Positions 1 to 13,014 of a stretch of DNA of 64,000 nucleotides are shown piece by piece. Made by a program: the position numbers and the translations under genes. Under the pieces are notes generated by a model, which was given only the letters and a program-made list of their open reading frames with translations, did not search any database and was not told the DNA's origin. The DNA comes from Glandiceps talaboti (Eukaryota; Hemichordata; Enteropneusta; Spengelidae). Each line of letters begins with the position of its first letter. Position 1 is the stretch's first letter. Location: positions 20,825,126 through 20,889,125 of the forward strand of contig NC_135562.1 of the NCBI RefSeq assembly GCF_964340395.1. The letters are read 5' to 3'.

Positions 1-230
1 TGTATGGAAATTTAAGTACAACAGGGTGGTTCATAATTTCGTTCAGTTGTTGAAAATAAGGTGACCCCCCCCTTATTCACTTTGATGACCCTCCCTTTGC
101 GTTTTAAATTGAGGCGCCCCCCCCCCCGATTTACCCCCCCCCTCCCGGCCGTAAAAACTGATCGCTCCCTTAGCATATAATTAATTCCCTCGACTAGCTT
201 TTCCACATCACAACTATACACTCAGGCCAG
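1..230. repeat. C-tract-rich dispersed repeat fragment
   Basis: The first 230 bases hold several runs of C (around 65-72, 117-127 and 135-143). A segment near 148-190 reads 'taaaaactgatcgctccctt'-like sequence that recurs near 28430-28450, as does the 'agtacaacaggg' motif (about 15-26 and 28396-28407). I read this as a fragment of a dispersed repeat. No gene is supported; the minus-strand open frame here is an artefact of the C tracts. Confidence 0.4.
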
Positions 231-469
231 ATGAATTGAATACGGACCCAGTTCCGATTCCATCCCTGAGTGGCGGTGATTAATGATGTTTCAATATTGG
301 GAAATTTATCTTTTGGAATATTATCTTTTGGTATACTTTTCAATTTACATACCGCGTGTCATATTTTGTGTTGTTACGTTTTTTTTTAATTTCCCTGTAC
401 ACATATTTCGAGACCTTTCTCCAATTTACTCCACTGACATACACTATGTCTGTTTTTTCCTATTATCAG

Positions 470-1025
470 TGAGGATGACGGGATTGAGGAGAAAAGGGCT
501 GCTAAGAAACCTAGAATTGAATAGATCTTATCATCAAGTAGTATTCAAATGAAATGACGAGGTATACGTAGTTATATATAAGTTGTACAACGTGTATAAG
601 ATTGTAAGTCATAACTAGTTGATAACAGTACACGTGTACTGTTTGACGTCAGTTTCTATCACAATATATAATGGTATAACAATACAAATTGACTTAGATT
701 TCGGAACTGAAAAAAACACACAAAAACAACAACAGCAACAACAACAACAAGGTATTAAGAACTTAAAATAAACCATAATTATACAATCTGATTTTAACAG
801 TGATATGAAATACAATTTAACAATGTCACTTTTTTCTGTTTTCTATTTTGCAGGTTATCTACTCGGAGACAACATTTCATGAAGTGAATTTTAATTTAGA
901 GAAATATTTATACGACTTATTTATTTATTTATTAATACAACAATATTTTTTATTGATTTTATTTTATATATTTATAAAGTATAATAGTATATGAAGAATT
1001 TTGATTCAATAAACTATTTTTGTAT
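470..1025 (+). CDS. Terminal exon (C-terminus plus 3'UTR) of a gene entering from the left
   Basis: A polypyrimidine tract and CAG acceptor (AG at 468-469) precede a short frame, from 471 to a TAG at 522-524, reading EDDGIEEKRAAKKPRIE. The KRAAKKPR cluster resembles a C-terminal nuclear localisation signal after an acidic stretch. Downstream AT-rich sequence contains an AATAAA at 1008-1013, a fitting poly(A) signal for a ~500-base 3'UTR. The upstream exons lie outside the window, so the product cannot be named. A longer open frame at 283-552 in another frame is hydrophobic and phenylalanine-rich, crosses the acceptor, and is not preferred. The exon model rests on the splice acceptor, peptide composition and poly(A) signal, and is moderately secure. 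Confidence 0.55.
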
Positions 1026-1029
1026 CTTT

Positions 1030-1395
1030 TCAAAACTCTTAGACTAGCTTTGATCTCATATTTATTCTGGTATGTATCTATAAATTAAAGTTCATCTTGA
1101 GTTGTCATTGATTAATTCGTCTATGATTAATACGTAACTAGGTTAACAATACCACACTATAGTTACGTATTGAATATGATCTGTGCCGAAGTAAACCTGC
1201 TGTTCGTAAACTTCGCTCCAATGATAAAGGACTACGCTACATCACTGGGTGTAAACTGAAATCGTACTGTTATAACATGCACTGCCTCAAGAATTTGGAA
1301 CAGTCTACGTGTTCAACTACGTCAGTCACCCACTCTTGATAAATTTGGGATTGAGATTTTAGATTTATCATTTTGTGGGCATTTTGAACGCCGGG

Positions 1396-1426
<31 letters not shown>

Positions 1427-3400
1427 TTTTGTTTTTGTTTTTTTTTTTGGGGGGGGGGCTTGTTCAGCGCCTTGAAAATTACTGTGTGCTTGATTCAGAC
1501 AACTGATTGATTGACTGATTAATTGATTGATTGTCCTAATTGGAAAATGACATTGCCATAAGTAAAGCTCTAGGGCATGTAGTTGATAAACATAAAGTGT
1601 GCGACATTCTACAAAACATTAAAACTGTCACACGCTTTCTGGAACTATACTATAGCATATAGTACGAGACGCATATAAGTGCGACCACACAAAGTCTAAA
1701 TATCACGTGTGGTATTAATTACTAACACGTGATACGGATATTTTTTCTTTCTTCTCTTTTTAAACACAGATTCAAACATATTTGCATTCGTGTAGATTAG
1801 TGTATCTTGCAACAGTATGGTTGCCATACGAGAAAATAATGACATCGTTATCATTGATTATTACACGAGATCATCTCCAAAAGTCTTCGTAACGAAGGGG
1901 GAGTTGTCCCTTGGAACATCCATACACAAATCTGGAAAAAAATATAATATAAGTAATCAACTTAGTTGTAATGGATGATTGCACAATCATAGGGGGTGAG
2001 TATTCTTTCTATCTGCTTGTTCGGGTTGAAAAAAATTGTCAAGTTGGGCAAAATTCTGATTGGATGTCTGATTGGAATGTGAAGACCCATGGAAGTTCAT
2101 TTAAATTATATTATCAAACAATCATCCTATGCGATCGATCGATCGATTGGTTGTAATTAAGTAAACGATGTAGACATTACTCATATTAGCATCCTTGATC
2201 TTGTAATAACATTTTTGTATTTGTCATTTTGTAGTATTTCAGCCAAAACAAATTGAGAATTTATCTTCAACTTCTGATAATTTCTAAGGTTTCTAATTTA
2301 CAAGATAACATTGTGTACAAATATACCTTCACTCGCATTTTGAATTGTTACTATTGTTTCGTCCGTTTAAAGAGAAATTTGTATCGAAACCTGGTACGTA
2401 CGGCGCGGTGGGTAGAATATATCTATAACATGTATAAATAGGATCGTCTAGGTCAAGGTTCGTATATCTCAGAACGAGGCAGGCGCCCAATTTGAGATGT
2501 TTGTAAGTGTTCACGTAACCATTCTTAAAATCCGTATTTTTCGCCTGTTTTCACCCATGCAACTTCATAGACAACCATTTTTGACTTTATATACTCTAAA
2601 GTATTTGAGGAAATGTTTGTAGAAATTTGCAAGATTTAAAAGGGTGTTATGACCGAGTGTAAATGTGATGGTGGCAGTGTGACGCAGTCATGTTTCCAAA
2701 TAGAATATATACGTACATGTGCATGTCCATGCGACTGTAACAATTACTACAGTGAAGGCAGAATGCAGCTAGATCTCCTTTTGAAACGGGCCGTCAACTT
2801 GTTCTTGCCAAGTGATAGCATAGTTGACTGCTATACTAATCTCAACAGTCACTTCCTATGTTAATTGATAATATAATCATGGAAATGGTTTTTTTTTGTA
2901 GTGAAATTGGGCTCTAACATGCGTCGCCACCATCGATGAAAGTGGGGACATGTCACACTGACAGTGGTAGTCGCCGTCGGAAAACAGCCTAACAAGTATG
3001 GTAGCATCTTTCTGGAACAAGTTTTGGGACCTTCATGGGACATCCGAAGACTAATCCTGGGAGATAACTTGAAATTGATACCTGCAGACACCAGAAGCCG
3101 TCTTGGGAGTTGTCTGCCGACTAGCGACTTGAGGTGGACGACGACGACGACTACTGCTACTGGTAATTATTACGTTCCGACACCGGTTGTGAAACTAGGA
3201 CAAACCCGGTTAGTATTTTTTTCTTGGTATATTTTTTCAGTATAGGTCGCCAAAAGTCGCGGTCATAATGTTGTTCATGGATGCGTGATTGTCGACATTC
3301 CGTAAACATCTGGTAAATTTTGGAAACAAGCCCTTACAAGTTTCCACTCATTTTCTACTTTGTTGAGGCTATTAGTCTATTACATTTTTGTAGGGGTTGG
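1030..3400. other. Intergenic, no gene recognised
   Basis: It contains a T/G homopolymer stretch at about 1398-1460 and a short GATC run near 2133-2150. Scattered open frames of 60-90 codons (for example 2649-2864 and 2964-3245) show no recognisable domain. A pyrimidine tract ending in CAG near 1770 resembles an acceptor, but no exon follows that I can support. Confidence 0.4.
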
Positions 3401-3403
3401 TCT

Positions 3404-3545
3404 TAGCTGCAATAATTGTAGCTTTGTTTTTATTTACAATACTTTTTAAATTCTTTTTTATGTTTTATTTTGTGTGACTCAACAAGTTTCATTTTTAGTT
3501 TTTGTTTCTTATGGGGTTTGCAAAGAAAACAAAGCTACAACTCTA
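3404..3545. mobile_element. Foldback/MITE fragment related to the 4402-4893 element
   Basis: It begins TAGCTGCAATAATTGTAGC (3404-3422), identical to the left end of the complete element at 4402. It then runs through T-rich sequence to the inverse motif AAAACAAAGCTACAA (about 3527-3541). The terminal TTGCAGCTA seen in the complete copy is missing on the right, so this looks truncated or internally derived. Confidence 0.5.
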
Positions 3546-4365
3546 TTATTGAACAAGGCCAGTCTAAAAATCTAAAATCTCTTGGCAATTATCTCCATGA
3601 TTTTCTCATAAAAACAGTCAATCATTAACTTCAGCTATTGTTTCAATTGCAAAATTCACTATGTAAGTACTCAAATATACCCATATTTGATTCAAAATGA
3701 CAATAAGTACTCAGTAGTGGTTTGGAGTCCATGGCAACCATTACGACATTGTTCTAGTACATGGAGCATGCACAGTACTAGTTAACATGTCCACCGAATT
3801 TGAAAATTTAGCTGTAATGTTTAGAATATAGTATGATTTCCACTTGAAAATAACATTGAGGAAGCATTAATGTGATCGAGAGCGACACATTTATACCGGT
3901 AGACTAAGACATAGGATATGCTCGACTTTCAAAGAGGTGGGCGATATTGTCTACAAAAAGACAGTTTAAACAGGATCCTGGACACATTTTTTATAGGAGC
4001 TTACACATGATTGATCTGTAGCAGTTCTAGCAGAGGACTGAGAGTGACGTAGTGAAACCGCTACTGTACTAAGTTGATGTTTGCTTTATAAAATGTTTCA
4101 TCTTAATTTTGTTGAAAATGAAAACTAGGGATGTGTATTTTTGATTAGGTATTGTTGCAGCTATCACAAAATAATTGACAACAACATACATACTCAGATA
4201 CATGTGAAGTTGTGTTACCTGTCTAACAGACAACACCCAAAATGGAATGAGCAATGGGGTGGGGGTGGAGAAATGTAATGTGTAATTTCTGACAATTAAT
4301 TATAGATCACAGCAGATCATAGCATCAGGGATGTAGGAATTTCCAAGCAAAGTCAACAGTACTTG

Positions 4366-6235
4366 ACATGGTATAGCATTTACAGAAGATATAGTCTAAC
4401 CTAGCTGCAATAATTGTAGCGTTTGATGTGATTTTGAGGGCTTTTTCGTCTGTTTTTGTGCCTTTTTTTGTTACGACGTTTAACCCGAATCAAACGCTAC
4501 AATTCCTCTAACGCAAATGCAAATGCAAATAGATGGAACTGATTCAGATCTGAATCGCAAAGTTGGGTGGACTTTTCTGCTAAATTACGCCTTACCTGGC
4601 AAAATAGCGGACATTTCCTAACGCCAACATTAATTACGGAGCCTTCAAGACCAAAGAAGTGTTCATAGGTACCCCAATTCTGTCAAAATCGGCAAATGTA
4701 GCAAGGCATGCAGCAGTTTGAAACGGGTAATACGTTGACCCCTCGCTCACGTTTTCAATGGGATCTCGTCTATTTGCATTTGCATTAGAGGAATTGTAGC
4801 GTTTGATTCGGGTTAAACGTCGGAACGAAAAAAGACACAAAAACAGATGAAAAAGCCCTCAAAATCACATCAAACGCTACAATATTGCAGCTAAGTCTAA
4901 CCTTGCAAGTCTAGTGAGATGTCCTGTAAAATTTACAGAAGATATAGTCTAACCTTGCAAGTCTAGCAAAATGTCCTGTAAAATTTACAGAATATATAGT
5001 CTAACCTTGCAAGTGTAGCGAAATGCCCTGTAAAATTTAAAGAAGATATAGTCTAACCTTGCAAGTCTAGCAAAATGTCCTATATAATTTACAGAAGATA
5101 TAGTCTAACCTTGCAAGTCTAGCAAAATGTCCTATAAAATTTACAGAAGATATAGTCTAACCTTACATGTCTAGTGAAATGTCCTGTAAAATTTACAGAA
5201 GATATAGTCTAACCTTGCAAGTCTAGTGAAATGTCCTGTAAAATTTACAGAAGATAATAGTCAAATCCTACAAGTCTAGCGAAATGTCCTGTAAGATTTA
5301 CAGAAGATATAGTCTAACCTTACATGTCTAGTGAAATGTCCTGTAAAATTTACAGAAGATATAGTCTAACCTTGCAGGTCTAGTGAAATGTTCTGTACAA
5401 TTTACAGAAGATATAGTCTAATCTTGCAAATCTAGCGAAATGTCCTGTAAAATTTACAGAAGATATAGTCTAACCTTGCAAGTCTAGCAAAATGTCCTGT
5501 AAAATTTACAGAAGATATAGTCTAACCTTGCAAGTCTAGTGAGATGTCCTGTAAAATTTACAGAAGATATAGTCTAACCTTGCAAGTCTAGCAAAATGTC
5601 CTGTAAAATTTACAGAAGATATAGTCTAACACTGCAGGTCTAGCAAAATGTCCTGTAAGATTTACAGAAGATATAGTCTAACCTTACAATGTACATGTCT
5701 AGTGAAATGTCCTGTAAAATTTACAGAAGATATAGTCTAATCTTGCATGTCTACCGAAATGTCCTGTAAAATTTACAGAAGATATAGTCTAACCTTGCAT
5801 GTCTAGCGGAATGTCCTGTAAAATTTACAGAAGATATAGTCTAACCTTGCATGTCTACCGAAATGTCCTGTAAAATTTACAGAAGATATAGTCTAACCTT
5901 GCATGTCTACCGAAATGTCCTGTACAATTTACAGAAGATATAGTCTAATCTTGCAAGTCTAGCGAAATGTTCTGTAAAATCTACAGAAGATATAGTCTAA
6001 CCTTGCATGTCTACCGAAATGTCCTGTACAATTTACAGAAGATATAGTCTAATCTTGCAAGTCTAGCGAAATGTTCTGTAAAATTTACAGAAGATATAGT
6101 CTAACCTTGCATGTCTACCGAAATGTCCTGTACAATTTACAGAAGATATAGTCTAACCTTGCAAGTCTAGCGAAATGTTCTGTAAAATCTACAGAAGATA
6201 TAGTCTAACCTTGCAAATCTAGCAAAATATCGTGT
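4366..6235. repeat. 52-bp minisatellite, interrupted by a transposon
   Basis: A tandem array of a 52-bp unit built around 'agaagatatagtctaacc', 'ttgcaagtctag' and 'cgaaatgtcctgtaaaattt'. About 26 copies run from 4894 to 6235, and one partial copy lies left of the inserted element at 4402-4893. Variants include AAG versus ATG after TTGC, and CTAGC versus CTACC. From about 5875 to 6200 two variants alternate to form a 104-bp higher-order dimer, repeated about three times. No coding capacity is implied. Confidence 0.92.
4402..4893. mobile_element. Foldback DNA transposon (Mutator-like MITE) with 9-bp target duplication
   Basis: The ends are perfect inverts: TAGCTGCAAT at 4402 and ATTGCAGCTA ending at 4893. 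The arms extend inward about 130 bp and pair closely. Each arm also carries its own internal palindrome (ATTGTAGCGTTTGAT facing ATCAAACGCTACAAT). The flanks are AGTCTAACC at 4393-4401 and again at 4894-4902, a perfect 9-bp duplication of host minisatellite sequence. Long terminal inverted repeats with a 9-bp duplication are typical of Mutator-like elements. At 492 bp with no transposase frame it is non-autonomous. The family name is inference; the ends and duplication are read directly. Confidence 0.85.
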
Positions 6236-6596
6236 AAAATCTTACTGATTACTGCATGGCCATTTACCTTTAATCTAAGATATCCAGGCAAATTATAGCA
6301 CTGTAAGATAAATAAATCCAGCTTAAATCCCCCTTGGCTTTGGCAGTAAATTTTTTTGTAAGAGTGCAAATCTTTTTGCAGGCACTAAATTGTGATATTT
6401 TGCTTGTTGGCATGTGTTATTATTTACATTTTGTATGTTCAATGTCCAAGAACTATTTAGATAAATAAGAAAGAGGTTTCACACACTGTTCATTACAATA
6501 ATAACAATTCTAAACCCCTAGAGACATGCAGGCACTGTATGTGCACACATAAATTGCCACAGGGAACCATGCAAGCAAATTCAAATTCTTGTTAAT
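6236..6596. other. Unremarkable AT-rich spacer
   Basis: No gene, array or element end could be recognised between the minisatellite and the dispersed repeat that starts near 6597. Confidence 0.4.
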
Positions 6597-7225
6597 TTTT
6601 CGCTGACAGCGTAAGCTTTAGGTATAGGTTGGTATACATATGTAGGTATAGAGGTATAAGTGATCATGGTCTGTCTGTCAACTTTTTTTATTTTCATCAT
6701 TTTCTCCGAAAGTGATTGTCAGAATACTTTGATATTTGGTGTGCATGTTCCTTGGGGGAGGCTATTCAGATTTGTTCATGCCAAGTTGATCTGTGCCATT
6801 TTCAATTTTTTATGATTTTTTTTCCAAAAATGATATTTTCATCATCTCCTCAAATACTCCTCGTCAGATTGCTTTAATATCTGGTGTGTCGATGCGCAAA
6901 GGGTAGCTTACTCAGATTTGTTAATTTCAAGTCAGCACATCTTCTTTTCTATTTTTGATGATTTTTTTTGTAATGTAAAAGAAAATTAATATGTTAATGA
7001 GCATTGTGACCGACGCCATATTGGAAATCAGTCCAGGAGACTTTAAGTAAACTGCCACTTTTCAAAAGACACCATTGACATCAAACAAGCAATGTAATAT
7101 GTGCTATAGTCTTAATTCTATGCATTATGTGCCCAAATGACAAGTGTTTGTTCGAAACAGGGTTGCAGACTTCAAATCGAAATTCTGCACCCCTTCTACA
7201 GAATGGTTCATTCCAGTAGATATGT
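6597..7225 (+). repeat. Dispersed repeat family A, copy 1
   Basis: This segment, starting near 'cgctgacagcg' and running through 'gatatttggtgtgcatgttcc' and 'gaccgacgccatattggaaa' to about 7225, matches 28548-29176 in the same orientation over about 630 bp, with scattered substitutions and small indels. Its ends are not well defined and no conserved protein frame was seen. It is probably a fragment of a larger non-autonomous element. Confidence 0.75.
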
Positions 7226-8600
7226 ATGCTCTCGATTGACAGTCATGAAGTTGAATTGGGGACGATTTTTGACAGAGTCAGTTGTCAATAAAAACGATAA
7301 TACTCATTCTAAAATTACCTCATTTTGAAAGGGAAAGTACTTTGTGCTTCATTTATGAAGTTTTGATTTTGTATGATCAATATTGGTGGCAAAATCACCA
7401 CGTTAAAATTGCCGATGTGGTAATAGCAGTGCAGAAACGAGTACAGGCGAGGTGAAAGTTCTTTTGCTAATGAATCTTACCATATATGGGAAAAAAGTAG
7501 TCATGAGATTGCAGTCCAGACTTTTGTTTTAATTATTCATTAAAAGCTGGCGATATGATGTCTTGCCACTTTTTAAAAAATTATTTAAATGTTGAAACAT
7601 TGTGAATTTTCAAAAACGAATGATAAAATGTTAATAATAGTATTTCAAGATGTCTTCTACCTACTAAAAGTTTATTTTAGTCGATGAATCTAGCAGCTCA
7701 AAAGGGAGGGATCGTTATTCAGGAGACGATAGATGAGCTAGTACCTTTCGCTTGATGCATATGACGTACCATTGGAAGACACTAGCACTCTGCATCTCTG
7801 TCATTGAGATTGAAAAATTTTCAGACAAGACCTTTTCAGTTATGATTAGTGGAATATTTATTTTTGCCGAGATTAGTAGGTCTACAATTCCGATTTACAC
7901 GATGTATCTTGCCATGTTACATTGAGCTTTGAACACTCGACTAAATTTAGTCCAGCTTGCATACGAAATGCTAGCCCTGCTTGCAGATGGGCAGGGGTCT
8001 ATATTACTGACAAAACCCTCAACACCGAAGCGTGACTTGTTCTGTATGCAAGCAGGACTAACGAAATATGTGCACCAACTGCAAGCAGGTCCATAGACTA
8101 ACAAATTAAAATATCAGACAATGTCATGTCTACTACAAGTTGAATGTTGTTGACAATTATGGACAGTGTTTTTGGTAAATTTATTAGAAAATTGAAATTC
8201 GAATTGTCTCAAAATTATTTCAGATCCCTAGTTATTAAAATTTTCCAGGGTTAAAGCTGTAAGACACTGGAATTATTTATAGCCAACCTCAAAAATCCTT
8301 TTCCTTGTTTTGTGCATTTGCCAGTCATTATTTTTCTAAGCTTTTGTGTAATTTTCATAACAATAGATTTTTTGTAAAATGGTGACTAATATAAAAGTAC
8401 AATATTTTACCAGCTTTCTGAGTGAAATGTGTTTTATAGTGAGTCATCATATGAAACCACTAACCACTTTATTACATTGCTAAAACAAAACTGCAAAGTG
8501 AAGAGCTGAACAACTGAACTACTTCTACATGTTAACAAAATAAAAAATAAAAAAACAGCGGAGCTATTCTGACCGATAGGTCGCTTGTTAAATATACACA
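7226..8600. other. Intergenic with a short hairpin
   Basis: No gene is recognised. The only structure is an imperfect inverted repeat: 7949-7967 (AGTCCAGCTTGCATACGAA) pairs with 8040-8059 (TTCTGTATGCAAGCAGGACT), with 'ctgcttgcag'-type motifs between and after. Near 8557 the motif 'cagcggagcta' is the reverse complement of one in dispersed repeat family A (about 28536), so an element end may lie there. Confidence 0.35.
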
Positions 8601-8689
8601 TCATGCCCATTAAAAATGATCAAACCACTTCAACTCATCACTGAATATACAATGTAGTTATGTTCTCTGACCAAGGACTATTTAGTAAG

Positions 8690-9300
8690 AAAAGAAACAG
8701 GCTTCATACATGGTTCATCATTAACAATACCATGACCACACTCTTAGCAACAACCAAATGCCAATATATTTTGCTAAAATAACATCTCATTTTTAGCACA
8801 ACTGAACTTAGGTTCAGTAGTGCTATATCCACTTAGAAATGTGTGTGTGTGTGTGTGTGTATGTAAACGACTTAAAGTCAAAAACTGCCTGACCAATTGC
8901 CTTATGTAGGGCATGCAGATGAGAAATTGTTCAAATGCAAATGATTGCATCAAAGGTGTGTGTTCTGGGTCAAGAAATGTGATTTTGGGTCAAAAAACCC
9001 AAAACCACTTGGCAGATTGACCTGAAATTTGATGGGAATGTTCTTGGGAGTGTTTAAGATTTGTTCATGACATGATGATTCCATGAGTAATATGTGATTA
9101 AGGGCTAAAAATGTGAATGAATATTCAAAAATGTATGCAAATATGTCTAGCAACATGACCGCAGCCAAATAATCACGTATATTGCAAAGATAACACAGTT
9201 GGATAGGTGAATGGATAGTCATTCAGCAAATATACACCTACATGTCTACCTACAGTTGTAGCATGGATCAGCATGTGGATAAACATTTTTAAAACTGTAC
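8690..9300 (+). repeat. Dispersed repeat family B, copy 1
   Basis: Blocks here match 53940-54690 in the same orientation: the 'cttagcaacaacc' block, the 'aaatgattgcatca...ttttgggtca' block, the 'gattgacctgaaatttg' block, and the 'ggataggtgaatggatagtc' to 'ggataaacattttt' end. The block order differs partly, which suggests internal deletion or tandem structure. A (GT)n run sits at about 8840-8861. No protein-coding frame is conserved between copies. Confidence 0.65.
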
Positions 9301-9499
9301 AGTTGTGCTACAATGCCAGTGGTGCTATTTTTAAATTAATTGCCCAAGTGGCTAAATCACTTGTCCGGGGCAAGTAAAAGGCTGTTATTTTAAGCCCTGC
9401 TGGTGCTAATGAAATAGTAGACTGTAAGGGACGATCAGACAATGTCACATAAGCAAAATTCATTCATTTAGGACGAGGGGGTCTGGTGTCAATGAGATT

Positions 9500-11790
9500 G
9501 CTGAACTTCAGATTGCCATAACTCAGACATGCTTGAACAGATCTCATTCAAAGTTGGTATTAGCACAGTAATCTATGACATACATGTGCATATTCATTGT
9601 TGTCGTGATACAATCCAATATAGCCACCTATCAGCTATTTTGTTTGCGAATTTTCCATGTCCAAAACCATATCTCAGACATCTCATTCAAAGGTGGTATA
9701 CATGTGCATATCCGTTTTTGTCATGATACGATCCAATATGGCTGCCTAGCAGCCATTTTGTTTGCAAATGTTCCATGTCCAAAGCCATAACTCGGACATG
9801 TTTGAACAGCTCTCATTCAAAGTTGGTATTAGCACAGTGTTCTATGACATACATGTACATATTCATTTTTGTCTTCATACTATCCAATATGGCTGCCTGG
9901 CAGCCATTTTGTTTGCGAATGTTCCGTGTCCAAAGCCATAACACAGACATGTTTGAACAGATCTTATTCAAAGTTGGTATTAGGACAGTGATCTATAACA
10001 TACATGTGCATATTCATTGTTGTCGTGATACGATCCAATATGGCAGCCTGGCACTTGCAGCCATTCTGTTTGCGAATTTTCCATGTCCAAAGCCATAACT
10101 CAGACATGCTTGAACAGCTCTCATTCAAAGTTGGTATTAGCACAGTGTTCTATGACATACATGTACATATTCATTTTTGTCTTCATACTATCCAATATGG
10201 CTGCCTGGCAGCCATTTTGTTTGCGAATGTTCCATGTCCAAAGCCATAACACAGACATGTTTGAACAGATCTTATTCAAAGTTGGTATTAGGACAGTGAT
10301 CTATAACATACATGTGCATATTCATTGTTGTCGTGATACGATCCAATATGGCAGCCTGGCACTTGCAGCCATTCTGTTTGCGAATTTTCCATGTCCAAAG
10401 CCATAACTCAGACATGCTTGAACAGATCTCATTCAAAGTTGGTATTAGGACAATGTTCTATGACATATGTGCATATTTATTGTTGTCGTGATACAATCCA
10501 ATATGGTCGTCTAGCAGCCATTTTGTTTGCGAATGTTCCATGTCCAAAGCCATAACTCAGACATGCTTAAACAGCTCTCATTCAAAGTTGGTATTAGCAC
10601 AGTGTCCTATGACATACATGTACATATCCATTTTTGTCCGGATACGATCCAATATGGCTGCCTGGCAGCCATTTTGTTTGCGAATTTTCCATGTCCAAAG
10701 CCATAACTCAGACATGCTTGAACAGATTTCATTCAAAGTTGGTATTTGAGCAGTGTTCTGTGACATATATATGCATATCCATTTTCATTGTGATATGATC
10801 CAATATGGCTGCCTGGCAGCCATTTTGTTACAAATTTTCCATGTCCAAAGCCATAACTCAGACATGCTTGAACAGCTCTCATTCAAAGTTGGTATTAGCA
10901 CAGTGTTCTATGACATACATGTACATATCCATTTTTGTTGTGATACGATCCAATATTGCTGCCTGGCAGCCATTTTGTTTGCGAATTTTCCTTGTCCAAA
11001 GCCATAACTCAGACATGCTTGAACAGATCTCATTCAAAGTTGGTATTAGAGCAGTGTTCTATAACATACATGTACATATCCATTTTTGTCATGATACAAT
11101 CCAATATGGCTGCCTGGCAGCCATTTTGTTTGCGAATGTTCCATGTCAAAAGCCATCACTCAGACATGTTTGAACAGATCTCATTCATAGTTGGTATTAG
11201 GACAATGTTAGTGACATATATGTGCATATTTATTGTTGTCGTGACACAATCCAATATGGCCGCCTAGCAGCCATTTTGTTTACGAATTTTCCATGTCCAA
11301 AGCCATAACTCAGACATGCTTGAACAGCTCTCATTAAAAGTTGGTATTAGCACAGTGTTCTATAACATACATGTACATATCCATTTTTGTCATGATACGA
11401 TCCAATATGGCTGCCTGGCAGCCATTTTGTTTGCGAATTTTCCATGTCCAAATCCATAACTCAGACATGCTTGAACAGATCTTATTCAAAGTTGGTATTA
11501 GGACAGTGTTCTGTGACATACATGTGCATATTCATTGTTGTCGTGATACAATCCAATATGGCCACCTAGCAGCCATTTTGTTTGCGAATTTTCCATGTCC
11601 AAAGCCATATCTCAGACGTGCTTAAACAGATCTCATTCAAAGGTGGTATTAGGACAGCGTTCCATAACATACATGTGCATATCCATTTTCGTCATGATAT
11701 GATTCAATATGGCTGCCTGGCACCCATTTTGTTTGCGAATGTTCCATGTCCAAAGTCATAACTCAGACATGCTTGAACAGGTCGTCGCCC
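9500..11790. repeat. ~151-bp satellite-like array
   Basis: About fifteen copies of a ~151-bp unit. Constant landmarks are 'ccatgtccaaagccataact', 'cagacatgcttgaacag', 'attcaaagttggtatta' and 'atccaatatggctgcctgg'. Two adjacent ~308-bp blocks (about 9775-10082 and 10083-10390) are nearly identical, indicating dimer-level duplication. Reading frames of up to about 120 codons occur in several frames and on both strands, all from the repeat itself. The array ends at a run of about 25 C residues (11796-11819). Confidence 0.9.
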
Positions 11791-11795
11791 CCGAC

Positions 11796-11819
11796 CCCCC
11801 CCCCCCCCCCCCCCCCCCC
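11796..11819. repeat. Poly-C tract
   Basis: A nearly uninterrupted run of C residues closes the 151-bp array. Such tracts are prone to length error, so the assembled length is uncertain. Confidence 0.9.
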
Positions 11820-11824
11820 GCCAG

Positions 11825-13010
11825 TTCCTTAAAACCCAATCATAGTGGGGACTGTTATTCTCAATGACTTGTTTACATTGTCAATGATGTTAGGGAGACA
11901 GCTTTGCTTTGGCGATATTGAAATTTGAATTCCTCCCCTGATATTTGCAAAAACAGTTTACTAGGCTTTTAATATATATTATAGTATTACTTTTGATTGT
12001 GGAATAACTGGGTAGTTGATTATGTATCAAAAATAGCCTTACGGTTTTATTATCAACTGATGATTGTCAACATCCTGAGGTAAAATGTCCCCATTTTGTT
12101 GCAGCCTATGAGATATTGACTCGACTAGCTTTAAACCTTGGCAGAACACTGACATTTATTTTTCTTTCTTTCTTTCAGATTATGCATACAGATATGTTGT
12201 ATGAACAGGTTCTTATGTGTGACTGAAAAGCCATCACTCTATGGCTAATAGAGCCTTCCTTGAGGACACCCTCAATGGGGAGAGGAGCTGATGACTATAT
12301 AATCTGATGTAAGCTGCTACTTCCCCGGCAGGATGGACTACAAGTTCTGCTTGATGGTAGTCAGACAAGGTAAAAAAATGACATTCATCCCACATATTGA
12401 TGTAGTCAGATGCACCAATACATATAAATTTCAATTTCATCCCAAGGATGACAGCCCCTGAAGAACAAAGATTTGGAATTTACAAACTAAACAGAGGGAG
12501 AAGAGGAAATCAAACATTTTGTCAGTCAAGCACTGTCAAGTATTCAAGTGTTACACGATCAGGTTATTGAACTTGCAGCCCAAAACACAACAAGAACATC
12601 AAAAACATGCTCCTATTACCTACTTTTGGTAAGGAAGTCCATCATTGCAATGGGATGGACAGAGAGGTGGTAGCTTTAGTGCCTACTACAAGCTTGGAAT
12701 CATAAACATCCTAATGCAAAGAATCTTCTCTGTGAATGCCTATGGAGATTTTGAACGTCATCCTCCTGAGATGGATGACATATGGTACTACTGGTGATGC
12801 CAACCAGAGATTTAAAAAACCTAATGTGATGGCTGGAATGAACCAGGAGATTTGGAAACCTCAACTAAGTGGATGGAATATGTGCTTCCGGAATTCTCAG
12901 ATGTGAAAAATATGCAACCCATGTGAAAAAGAACACAATTGTGATATACATGTAAGGATGGAAAAAACAAAAGGCCACCTGTGCAAAACGGCCACAGTGG
13001 CAAGGGTAAA
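11825..13010. other. Intergenic, no gene recognised
   Basis: A strong pyrimidine tract with CAG (ending near 12178) looks like an acceptor, but the following sequence has no frame I can support. The 12640-12900 stretch has weakly repeated phrases such as 'gagatttggaaacctcaac' and 'gagatttaaaaaaccta'. Confidence 0.35.
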
Positions 13011-13014
13011 GCGA

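Noticed and set aside
283-552. 89-codon plus-strand frame near the left edge
   Set aside because: Hydrophobic low-complexity sequence spanning an acceptor; the other frame gives a better terminal exon.
9529-11625. Plus- and minus-strand frames over the ~151-bp array
   Set aside because: They are present on both strands and in all phases, changing with each unit, as expected for repeat artefacts.
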